From Physcocola sp002396385 (lineage in GTDB: Bacteria; Bacteroidota; Bacteroidia; Bacteroidales; Paludibacteraceae): a stretch of 64,000 nucleotides of DNA. Of the stretch, positions 34,997-41,889 are shown in pieces. The translations under genes and the position numbers were made by a program. The stretch lies in the NCBI GenBank assembly GCA_946535435.1, contig CAMNDM010000009.1:28449-92448 (forward strand), in the 5' to 3' direction. Under the pieces are notes generated by a model. That model ran no database searches, was not told the origin of the DNA, and saw only the letters and a list, made by a program, of their open reading frames with translations. The stretch's first letter is position 1. The number at the start of each line of letters is the position of its first letter.

Positions 34997-36703
34997 ATGG
35001 TCTTTAAACGTTTCTTCCTTTCCTTTTTGGGTGTCCTACTCGTGACGTTTACGTCGACAGCCTCCAATCTTGTTTATGAACTCCCTTTACCCGAGGTGAA
35101 TACGTTGGCTGGCTCGTTTGCCGAACTCCGACCTAACCATTTCCATGGAGGGTGGGATTTCCGGACAGGCGGTAAGGAAAATCTACCTGTTTATGCGTTT
35201 GCCGATGGCTACATATCGCATGTGGTGATTACCCCTTCTGGATATGGTAAAATGGTGATGATTGACCACCCTGATGGCACGACGTCTTTATACGGACATT
35301 TGAATGGTTTTGTGGGCGAACTCGATTCTGTGGTACGAAAAGAACAATACCGGTTACGTTCTTATACTGTCACGCTCAATTTTACGCCTGACCGGTTCCC
35401 CGTGAAGGCTGGGCAACAGTTTGCTTTTTCGGGCAATACGGGTGGCTCGGCTGGTCCGCACCTCCATTTTGAAACTAGGCGCACCTCTGACGGTCTTATG
35501 CTTAACCCTTATAAACATAACGACATCTTCGGAATTCAAGACAATGTGAAGCCGACTATTTATGGTGTGAAAATCTATGGGGTTCCCGGAAAGGGTGGGG
35601 TCAATGGCATTGCCGAAAAAAAGTATAACACCAATGCCGGTAAGGCTACCACGCTTCGGCAGGGAACTACCGTGAGGGCTTGGGGAAAACTGACGCTTGC
35701 GGTTAAGGCCTCTGACAAGATGAACAATACATGGTTCAACTATGGCATTAGAAAATACAGACTTTATTTCAACCATACGCTTGTCTCGCAGATTCATTTG
35801 GCGAACTTCTTGTTCGATGACAAGCGCGCTGTCAACTCGCTTATCGATTTCAAGCAGCGCGCCTTGTCGAAAGAGTTTTTTGTCAAATTCAGCCGCGAAC
35901 CTGGAAACCCGCTGACGGTCTTTTCCCACATGGTGGGCAATGCGGTGATCGATATTAATGAGGAGGGTAAGTCGTATCCCGTTACCATTGAAGTGGAAGA
36001 CGATTTCGGTAATACCGATTCTTTCTCGTTCATTATTCGTGGCGAGCGGCAAGATTTTGCTCCTGCCCCTTCTGGTTATACGCAGTTGCTGAAACAGGGA
36101 GCACATAATACGTTTAGCCGCCCCTCTCTATTACTTAATTTTCCTGCCGATGCGCTCTATACCGATGTGCCAGTCTTTTATTCGCAAGACACGGTGAAAA
36201 ATATGTTCTCGCGGGTGTACGATTTTGGCACTGATTTTGTTCCTATACATACCAAGTTCGATGTCTCCGTAAAAATAGACAACGATACGCTTCCCGACAA
36301 GTCTAAATACGTATTGGCTCGTTTGAACGAGAAAAACATGGTCACGGGGGTCATTCCGGCACAATATATTAAAGGGTATATGGTGGGCGAAGCCAAATAT
36401 CTAAGCCGTATGGCTGTTTATAAAGACCTTACAGCTCCAACCATCGGTGCTGAACATATCCTGAAACTCCGGCAGTTTCCTGTTATGAAACTGAAGATCC
36501 GGGACAACCTTTCAGGTATTGATTCGTATAACGGTTATATCGACGGAAGGTGGGTCTTGTTTGAATATGACCCGAAAACGTCCCGCATTTTGTGCGATTT
36601 GCGCAAACTCGGTCTTGAGGAGGGACGCACACATACACTTCATGTGGAAGTGACCGATGCTTGTGGCAATGTCGGTGTTCTCGACACTAATATTTATTAT
36701 TGA
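34997..36703 (+). CDS. Exported M23-family (LytM) metallopeptidase
   Basis: A signal peptide (FKRFFLSFLGVLLVTFTSTA) is followed by an N-terminal M23 domain with all metal ligands: His and Asp in NHFHGGWDF (about residues 49-54) and HLHF in GGSAGPHLHFETRR (about 155), plus YGHLNGF. The remaining 400 residues are beta-rich, probably Ig-like, without recognised family. M23 enzymes cleave peptide crosslinks of murein. The position of M23 at the N-terminus with a long C-terminal extension is common in Bacteroidota. The intact zinc site suggests activity. Confidence 0.92.
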   Translation: MVFKRFFLSFLGVLLVTFTSTASNLVYELPLPEVNTLAGSFAELRPNHFHGGWDFRTGGKENLPVYAFADGYISHVVITPSGYGKMVMIDHPDGTTSLYGHLNGFVGELDSVVRKEQYRLRSYTVTLNFTPDRFPVKAGQQFAFSGNTGGSAGPHLHFETRRTSDGLMLNPYKHNDIFGIQDNVKPTIYGVKIYGVPGKGGVNGIAEKKYNTNAGKATTLRQGTTVRAWGKLTLAVKASDKMNNTWFNYGIRKYRLYFNHTLVSQIHLANFLFDDKRAVNSLIDFKQRALSKEFFVKFSREPGNPLTVFSHMVGNAVIDINEEGKSYPVTIEVEDDFGNTDSFSFIIRGERQDFAPAPSGYTQLLKQGAHNTFSRPSLLLNFPADALYTDVPVFYSQDTVKNMFSRVYDFGTDFVPIHTKFDVSVKIDNDTLPDKSKYVLARLNEKNMVTGVIPAQYIKGYMVGEAKYLSRMAVYKDLTAPTIGAEHILKLRQFPVMKLKIRDNLSGIDSYNGYIDGRWVLFEYDPKTSRILCDLRKLGLEEGRTHTLHVEVTDACGNVGVLDTNIYY

Positions 36704-36743
36704 AGTTATATACTGGTTTTATATCGACAAAGATATATTTTAT

Positions 36744-38402
36744 ATGAGACTTAAACAGTTGCTTTTATGTTGTGCTGCGCAATTGGCTGGCATGGCGTAT
36801 GCGGGTACTAATATTATGGTGGGCAAGTCGTGCTCGGCCGATGGCTCTACTTTCTGCACCTATTCGGTAGACTCTTATTACCAATATGGGGAACTCTCGC
36901 ACTACGAGGCTGCTGAAAATCCGAAGTATGCCAAACGCAAGATCTACGGTTGGGAGACAAAAAAGTATCAGGGTACTATTTCAGAGTCTCCGATTACGTA
37001 TGCTGTGTTGGGTAATATGAATGAGTACCAGGTTTGTATAACGGAATCTACTTTTGGCGGAAGGGCCGAGTTGGTCGATACGACTGGTATTCTGGATTAC
37101 GGTAACTTGATTTATATTACGCTGCAGCGTTCTAAAACGGCCGAAGAGGCTATCCGTGTTATGACGGATCTGGTTGCCGAATACGGCTATCGCAGTAAAG
37201 GTGAGACTTTTTCTATTGCTGACCCGAACAATGTCTGGATTTTAGAGATGATAGGAAAAGGTCCCGATGTGAAGGGGGCTGTTTGGGTGGCTCGCCGTGT
37301 TCCTGACGATTGTGTCTGCGCTCACGCCAATCATTCGCGCATTACCACTTTCCCGCTGAACGACAGGGCGAACTGCCGTTTCTCGAAGGATGTGATTTCT
37401 TTTGCCCGAGAAAAAGGTTATTTTAAGGGTAGGAATGCAGAGTTCAGTTTCTCTGACGCCTACGACCCGCTTTCTTTCTCTGCTCACCGTTTCTGTGATG
37501 CCAAGGTATGGTCGGTTTTCCGAAAAATTGCCGATGATATGGACCAGTATTATGATTACATACAAGGTAAATCAGACACTCCTCTTCCTTTGTGGGTGAA
37601 GCCGAAGACGAAACTTACCATCAACCAGTTGAAGAACCTGATGCGTGACCATTTTGAGGGCACTCCGTTGGCTATGACCGGTGATCCCGGGGCTGAACCA
37701 TTCGGTTTCCCGAACCGTTTTGCTCCACGTGTCTGGATGGTCGACAGCGTCTATTATTTCAACGAAACACCAACGGCCGGACCACAGAATGCTTTCTCTT
37801 TTGTGGCGCAAATGCGCTCTTGGCTTCCTAATATGGTTGGTGGTGTCCTATGGTATGGCGTGGACGATGCCACCTTCAATGTCTATTGCCCGATTTACTG
37901 TGGTGTGACCGAGGTTCCTGAATGCTTCCGTAAGGATAATGGCTCTATGCTCAATTTCTCGTGGAATTCGGCCTACTGGGTGTTTAACTGGGTCTCTAAT
38001 ATGGCTTATGGCCGATATGCCGCAATGTCGAAAGATATTCTTCGTGTGCAGTCGGAAGTGGAGAAGAATTTCGAAGATAACCTCGATGTTATTGAGGAGG
38101 CGGCCAAGTCGCTCTACAGAAAGTCGCCTGACTATGCGGCCAAGTTCCTGACTGAGTACTCGGTCAACAAGGCACGCGCTACGGTTGAACGGTGGCAGCT
38201 GCTGGGACAGTTCCTCTTGGTTAAATACACCGACGGCGTTGTGAAAAAGGAACGAAACGGCCGTTTTATCGATAATGGGGAAGGCGTTCCCGAACTGATT
38301 CTTCAACCTGGTTACAGCGATTGGTTCTACCGCCAGATTGTGAAGGAAACCGGCGACCGCTACCGGTTGCCAGACGAGTTCCAGGGTAAACAGTTGAAAT
38401 AA
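36744..38402 (+). CDS. Exported C69-family dipeptidase homologue lacking the nucleophile Cys
   Basis: Family C69 (PepD) peptidases are Ntn hydrolases whose N-terminal Cys, in the pattern C-T-n-x-x-V-G-K-x-A-S-x-D-G-S, is the nucleophile. Here the segment reads AYAGTNIMVGKSCSADGSTF: the family pattern is clear but Cys is Gly (codon GGT; TGT would be Cys). The rest fits the family (STFGGRAELVDTTGILDYG, ALQRSKTAEEAIRVMTDLV-like block, HANHSRITTF). Signal peptide MRLKQLLLCCAAQLAGMAYA; the ATG at 36744 is chosen for that reason over an in-frame ATG 29 codons upstream inside the M23 gene. Probably inactive as a cysteine hydrolase, or with changed chemistry. Confidence 0.88.
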   Translation: MRLKQLLLCCAAQLAGMAYAGTNIMVGKSCSADGSTFCTYSVDSYYQYGELSHYEAAENPKYAKRKIYGWETKKYQGTISESPITYAVLGNMNEYQVCITESTFGGRAELVDTTGILDYGNLIYITLQRSKTAEEAIRVMTDLVAEYGYRSKGETFSIADPNNVWILEMIGKGPDVKGAVWVARRVPDDCVCAHANHSRITTFPLNDRANCRFSKDVISFAREKGYFKGRNAEFSFSDAYDPLSFSAHRFCDAKVWSVFRKIADDMDQYYDYIQGKSDTPLPLWVKPKTKLTINQLKNLMRDHFEGTPLAMTGDPGAEPFGFPNRFAPRVWMVDSVYYFNETPTAGPQNAFSFVAQMRSWLPNMVGGVLWYGVDDATFNVYCPIYCGVTEVPECFRKDNGSMLNFSWNSAYWVFNWVSNMAYGRYAAMSKDILRVQSEVEKNFEDNLDVIEEAAKSLYRKSPDYAAKFLTEYSVNKARATVERWQLLGQFLLVKYTDGVVKKERNGRFIDNGEGVPELILQPGYSDWFYRQIVKETGDRYRLPDEFQGKQLK

Positions 38403-38431
38403 ACATATAACGGGCTATTTGTCTCGTCTGA

Positions 38432-38464
38432 AAAGTGGATGCCGTTCCGGGCTCCACTTTTTTT
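38432..38464 (+). terminator. Intrinsic terminator of the C69-family gene
   Basis: AAAAGTGGA-T-GCC / GGC-TCCACTTTT stem with a 6-base loop followed by Ts, 30 bases after the stop codon. Confidence 0.9.
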
Positions 38465-38478
38465 GTTGGTATACCTAT

Positions 38479-38542
38479 AAAAAAAAGAAGGAAGTCTCCC
38501 GACTTCCAATCTTCTAACCTTAAATCTAATACCATGAAAAAC
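38479..38542 (-). ncRNA. Small RNA resembling the widespread Bacteroidales small-RNA element
   Basis: Minus strand: -7 box TATCTTTG (38556-38549), about 35 bases of transcribed sequence, then GGAAGTC-GGGA-GACTTCC and TTC plus eight T. Promoter at one end and terminator at the other is the layout described for the Bacteroidales-1 RNA motif, and the internal sequence (GGTATTAGATTTAAGGTT) is one I associate, from memory, with many Bacteroidales genomes. Family assignment needs a covariance-model search. Confidence 0.6.
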
Positions 38543-38740
38543 ACATTGCAAAGATACAAACTTTTTGAATTTCCAAAAACAAATTCAAGAATTTTTTATG
38601 TTTTTCAGCAGTGTTTTTTATCATATTTTTTCAACATATTTTCGTTTTGTTCATTGTGTCTACTTTAGTGTCTTGTTTTTCTTTTTTTTTCTCGCGGGGG
38701 GAGTGGAGTGGTGCGACAACGTGTAAGCTATATGACGGCG

Positions 38741-38774
38741 AAAAAAAAGACAAGGGGAATGACCTCTTGTCTTT
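38741..38774 (-). terminator. Intrinsic terminator of the small T9SS-tail protein gene
   Basis: Minus strand AAAGACAAGAGG / CCCCTTGTCTTT (11 of 12 paired), 5-base loop, then a run of T. Confidence 0.9.
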
Positions 38775-38834
38775 AAGCGTTGTTTAAATTATAGGACCAA
38801 CTTTGTGTTGGATGTTCTTGTTCTTTTTGGAACC

Positions 38835-39149
38835 TTATTTTACGACAATGCGTTTTACCTCTGCTCCTATGCGGACTATGTAGATGCCTTTGCGTAGGAA
38901 GATGTTGAAGTCGGTCTTGTCTTGGTTGGTGGTAATGGCCGTGAAAACCTTCACCCCCAGCATGTTCGTCACTTCTACACGGGTGTTTTCCTCTACGCCT
39001 TTCACGGTTAAGCGGCCGCTGTCGTAGTTGACAACAAGGTCCGCTTCGCGTACCTCGTCGTCTCTTCCCGCAGCATTGGCTGTAATTGAACTGGTTGTCA
39101 AGCACATTACAACAGCTACGGAAATTATGTGCCTAATATACTGTCTCAT
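38835..39149 (-). CDS. Small exported protein: signal peptide plus T9SS-type C-terminal domain
   Basis: 104 residues. A signal peptide (HIISVAVVMCLTTSSITANA) is followed directly by a domain that looks like a T9SS C-terminal sorting/secretion domain (LVVNYDSGRLTVKGVEENTR ... VTNMLGVKVF ... FLRKGIYIVRIGAEVKRIVV), with no separate cargo domain. It could be a tiny surface protein, a T9SS-related decoy or a relic of a longer protein. Has its own -7 box (TATATTTG, 39174-39167 minus) and terminator, so it is expressed as an independent unit. Confidence 0.8.
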   Translation of the reverse strand: MRQYIRHIISVAVVMCLTTSSITANAAGRDDEVREADLVVNYDSGRLTVKGVEENTRVEVTNMLGVKVFTAITTNQDKTDFNIFLRKGIYIVRIGAEVKRIVVK

Positions 39150-39166
39150 ATTGCTGTTGTTTTACA

Positions 39167-39174
39167 CAAATATA
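39167..39174 (-). promoter_or_regulatory. -7 promoter box of the small T9SS-tail protein gene
   Basis: TATATTTG on the minus strand, 18 bases before the ATG. Confidence 0.55.
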
Positions 39175-39233
39175 GGAATTTTCTTCTATAAATAATCTAA
39201 AGAATGTTATTTTATGAATAAACTCTAACTTTT

Positions 39234-39683
39234 TCAGGGCTTGTACTGTTCAAAACGGTTTGCCATTTCTCGCCAGTCGTCGCGTATGAGTATCGATTTC
39301 TGTTCTTTCAGGTTGAAACCGCACATGACGGTACGCCCTATCGTTTTCACGTGCCCGGTCTTGCTGTCGACCAGCACCTGGATCATACGTACGCTTTTGT
39401 GGCCGATTTTGTGTATTTTCGTCCAAACTTCCAATTCGTCGTCGAAAAAGACCTGCTCTTTGAAGTCGACGTTTATGTTCACGTTTACCAGAAAGTCGCC
39501 GTTTTCTTCGGGAAATTTGAATTTTACGGCGTTCATGTATTCTATTTTCCCGTAATCGAAGTAGGTCAGTTGTACGGCGTTGTTCACGTGACCCAGCATG
39601 TCAACGTCGTTAAAGCGTTTCTGTATTTTTACTTTGTGGTTGAATTCCAAGCCTTTCAACTCTTCAATGTCATCAATATACAT
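39234..39683 (-). CDS. Hot-dog fold acyl-CoA thioesterase (4HBT family)
   Basis: A 149-residue hot-dog protein with the 4-hydroxybenzoyl-CoA thioesterase signature KRFNDVDMLGHVNNAVQLTYFDYGKIEYM (Asp and His in the active loop) and the beta strands LVNVNINVDFKEQVFF and IGHKSVRMIQVLVDS. It hydrolyses acyl-CoA or acyl-ACP thioesters; substrate unknown. Same orientation as the dciA-recF pair but 129 bases downstream, so co-transcription is uncertain. Confidence 0.9.
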   Translation of the reverse strand: MYIDDIEELKGLEFNHKVKIQKRFNDVDMLGHVNNAVQLTYFDYGKIEYMNAVKFKFPEENGDFLVNVNINVDFKEQVFFDDELEVWTKIHKIGHKSVRMIQVLVDSKTGHVKTIGRTVMCGFNLKEQKSILIRDDWREMANRFEQYKP

Positions 39684-39812
39684 TGTCTTGATTTTTCTCT
39701 TATATGTATGTTAAATGTGGTGACAAGGACTGGTGCCCTTTCCACTTTTTCGTATTTTTTGCAAAAATATCAATTTTTTTGCATCCGTTGCGTTTTTTCT
39801 GCTGTTTCCCCC

Positions 39813-40112
39813 TTAATATTTTATTCCTGTCCTAATTTCTTTCACAACGGTCATTCCCAACTGCTTGTTGATGCTGTCAATTAACTCTTGTTGGCGTGTC
39901 CTGACGGCATCGGCGGCCACACTGCTTTTTAACTGTACGAACAGCGTCCCGTTGTAGAAACTGACGTTTTGCGTGTAGCGGGCTATCGTGCTGCCTGCCA
40001 CTTCCGGCCAAATTGCAATGGCTTCTTGCTGGGTCATGCTAGAGCCTATGCTGTTGCTTTCAAGAAAACGTTTCAGCACTTCTCCTGCTTTCTCTGTGTT
40101 CGTCCTTCTCAT
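39813..40112 (-). CDS. dciA: DciA-like DUF721 protein
   Basis: A 99-residue protein with the DUF721 KH-like pattern: GEVLKRFLESNSIGSSMTQQ, IWPEVAGSTIARYTQ, and NGTLFVQLKSSVAADAVRT. DciA loads the replicative helicase DnaB in bacteria lacking DnaC. Its place 24 bases after recF is the classic neighbourhood of this family (near dnaA/dnaN/recF). The gene symbol is by family; function in this phylum is inferred. Confidence 0.85.
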   Translation of the reverse strand: MRRTNTEKAGEVLKRFLESNSIGSSMTQQEAIAIWPEVAGSTIARYTQNVSFYNGTLFVQLKSSVAADAVRTRQQELIDSINKQLGMTVVKEIRTGIKY

Positions 40113-40136
40113 GCTGTTTCTTCCGTCTCTGTCTGG

Positions 40137-41231
40137 TTATTCTGTTATTTCTCCGTTTTTCACGTGCCATATTTTATATTCGCTGCCGGTCTGCTCTAAA
40201 ATCCTGGCGATGTGTTCGCGGTCGGTGTCCGAAATGAAAGTCTGTCCGAAACGGTCCTGTTTCATAAGTTCCACTAACTGTTCCACCCGTTCGGCATCGA
40301 GCTTGTCGAATATGTCGTCGAAGAGTAAGATGGGCAGGGTGCCGTTCAATTGGCTCAAAAAGTCGAACTGTGCCAGTTTCAGGGCTATCAGGTAGGTTTT
40401 TGCCTGTCCCTGGCTGGCGGTTCCCCGCAATGGATATTCCCCCAACCTCATTTCCAGGTCGTCGCGGTGGCATCCTTTTGTTGTGTAGCCGATAAGCCGG
40501 TCGGTCGACCGGTGGCTGCGAAGCAGTTCATTCAAGGGTATCCCGCCCTGTAGGTGGCTGGTGTATCCGAAACTGACTTTTTCTTTGTCTTCGCTGATGA
40601 AACTGTAGAATTGCTGGAAGATGGGGGTAAAGCGTTCAACAAAGTCTTTCCGGCGTTCGTAGAGGTATTGGCTGCTGGTGTCTAACTGCTGTTCCAGCAC
40701 GTCGAAGAGGTTCTCGTCGGTGCATTCCTGCTTCAGCAGGCTGTTGCGTTGCTTTAGCGCGCGTCCGTAGGCCAGCAAATGGTTCAGATACGGGTGGTCG
40801 TATTGGGCAATGACTCCGTCCATAAACTTGCGTCGCTCTTCGCTTCCGCCTACAATCAGCACCTGGTCGGCCGGACTGACCAGCACCAGTGGAATCTCGC
40901 CGATGTGGTCGGCCTGGCGGTCATATTCTTTCTTGTTCTTTTTCAGTACCTTGCGTCCTTTTCGCTTCATTCCGATGGTTATCTCCATCTGGTTGTCGGC
41001 GTTTTTCTCGTAGATGCCGGTCAGCATGGCGTATTCTTGTCCGTGCCTTATGTTGAGGTTGTCGAACGCGTTGCTGTGGCTTTTGCAGAACGACAGGAAG
41101 TACACCGCGTCGAGCAGGTTGGTCTTTCCCTCGCCGTTGTTGCCGATGAAGCAGTTGATTTTCTGACTCAAATCCAGGTCTGCCTCTCCTATGTTCTTGT
41201 AGTTGATAACCGTCAGGTGCTTTAGAAACAT
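40137..41231 (-). CDS. recF: DNA replication and repair protein RecF
   Basis: An SMC-like ABC ATPase that acts with RecO and RecR to load RecA at gaps. Visible motifs: Walker A CFIGNNGEGKTNLLDAV (about residue 30), signature region YPLRGTASQGQAKTYLIALK (about 270), Walker B LPILLFDDIFDKLD and the D-loop/His segment TFISDTDREHIARI. The 364-residue length is normal. An array of 25 heptamers begins 15 bases upstream of the start codon, so its leader or promoter region has been replaced by, or consists of, repeat DNA. Confidence 0.96.
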   Translation of the reverse strand: MFLKHLTVINYKNIGEADLDLSQKINCFIGNNGEGKTNLLDAVYFLSFCKSHSNAFDNLNIRHGQEYAMLTGIYEKNADNQMEITIGMKRKGRKVLKKNKKEYDRQADHIGEIPLVLVSPADQVLIVGGSEERRKFMDGVIAQYDHPYLNHLLAYGRALKQRNSLLKQECTDENLFDVLEQQLDTSSQYLYERRKDFVERFTPIFQQFYSFISEDKEKVSFGYTSHLQGGIPLNELLRSHRSTDRLIGYTTKGCHRDDLEMRLGEYPLRGTASQGQAKTYLIALKLAQFDFLSQLNGTLPILLFDDIFDKLDAERVEQLVELMKQDRFGQTFISDTDREHIARILEQTGSEYKIWHVKNGEITE

Positions 41232-41245
41232 TTGCTTAAATAATA

Positions 41246-41420
41246 GGTACTAAGTATTAGGTACTAGGTACGAGGTACGAGGTACTAGGTGATATGTATT
41301 AGGTACTAAGTACGAGGTACTAAGTACGAGGTACTAAGTATTAGGTACAAGGTACTAGGTACTAGGTGATATGTATGAGGTACTAGGTACGAGGTACTAA
41401 GTACTAGGTGAGATGTGTAG
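41246..41420. repeat. Array of 25 in-phase degenerate heptamers (GGTACTA type)
   Basis: From 41246 the sequence divides without a gap into 25 seven-base units, mostly (G/A)GT(A)C(T/G)A: GGTACTA, AGTATTA, GGTACTA, GGTACGA and so on. The trio GGTACTA-GGTGATA-TGTAT(T/G)A occurs twice, giving a higher-order period of 70 bases. The core GTAC is self-complementary. It lies between recF (15 bases) and the four-helix-bundle gene stop (20 bases). Confidence 0.95.
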
Positions 41421-41440
41421 TTACAAATTTATATTATAAC

Positions 41441-41797
41441 TTAATTCCCATTGCTCTCTTTGGCTTTGAGGGTCTTTATAGATGTTGTCAATATCTTGAT
41501 TAATTCTTCGCAATCGTTGTTAAGACTGTTATATGAGTTGTCGTCAATTATATCAGTTTCCTTAAGTAATTTCAACCAATAAATTGTTTCGTTGGCTTCT
41601 TTCCTCGCAATAGAGTATTTGGAGATCATATCTGCGACTGATTGGGCGTATTTAGCTTCTTTTATATTCGCTCCAATACTTGTGCCACTTCTAAGAATTT
41701 GTTTGAATAGCACAAATTCTTTTTTATTGTTCATCATATATTGGTAGAATTTTACGATCCTAACGGCGAATAAAAAACTCTTTTCGTCTAAAACCAT
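41441..41797 (-). CDS. Four-helix-bundle protein (23S rRNA intervening-sequence protein family)
   Basis: A 118-residue helical protein with the family signature: FLFAVRIVKFYQYM, QILRSGTSIGANIKEAKYAQS, DMISKYSIARKEANETIYWLKLL. The family was named from ORFs inside 23S rRNA intervening sequences; members also include Avd-like accessory proteins of diversity-generating retroelements. This copy is not in an rRNA gene or near a reverse transcriptase. It is bracketed by inverted heptamer arrays (41246-41420 and 41846-41889), suggesting a small insertion cassette between the OmpA-family gene and recF. Confidence 0.9.
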   Translation of the reverse strand: MVLDEKSFLFAVRIVKFYQYMMNNKKEFVLFKQILRSGTSIGANIKEAKYAQSVADMISKYSIARKEANETIYWLKLLKETDIIDDNSYNSLNNDCEELIKILTTSIKTLKAKESNGN

Positions 41798-41845
41798 AAA
41801 TATAATAATTATAAGTCCGTACTTAACCCATATTCCGAAGTCTTT

Positions 41846-41889
41846 AGTCCCTAGTCCCTCGTCCCTAGTCCCTCGTCCCTAGTACCTAA
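41846..41889. repeat. Short inverted partner array of heptamers (TAGTCCC/TCGTCCC)
   Basis: Six seven-base units (TAGTCCC, TAGTCCC, TCGTCCC, TAGTCCC, TCGTCCC, TAGTACC). Read on the minus strand they are GGTACTA, GGGACGA, GGGACTA and so on, i.e. the same heptamer theme as the array at 41246 in opposite orientation. The last unit includes the stop codon of the OmpA-family gene (41886-41888). Confidence 0.9.

Larger units (their letters stand above)
38403..38834. other. Intergenic region with two terminators and a small RNA
   Basis: Contains the C69 gene terminator, a minus-strand small-RNA candidate and the terminator of the 38835-39149 gene. The rest is T-rich with nothing recognisable. A 44-codon ATG frame from 38534 (beginning MKNTLQRYK) lies antisense to the small RNA and is not accepted as a gene. 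Confidence 0.6.

Noticed and set aside
38534..38668. Small ORF beginning MKNTLQRYK
   Set aside because: Antisense to a promoter-terminator unit; the coding look is coincidental.
41246..41420. Possible CRISPR array at the heptamer repeats
   Set aside because: Units are 7 bases, contiguous without spacers, and no cas gene is present.
41441..41797. Diversity-generating retroelement suggested by the Avd-like four-helix protein
   Set aside because: No reverse transcriptase, template repeat or variable repeat with adenine-biased changes is visible.
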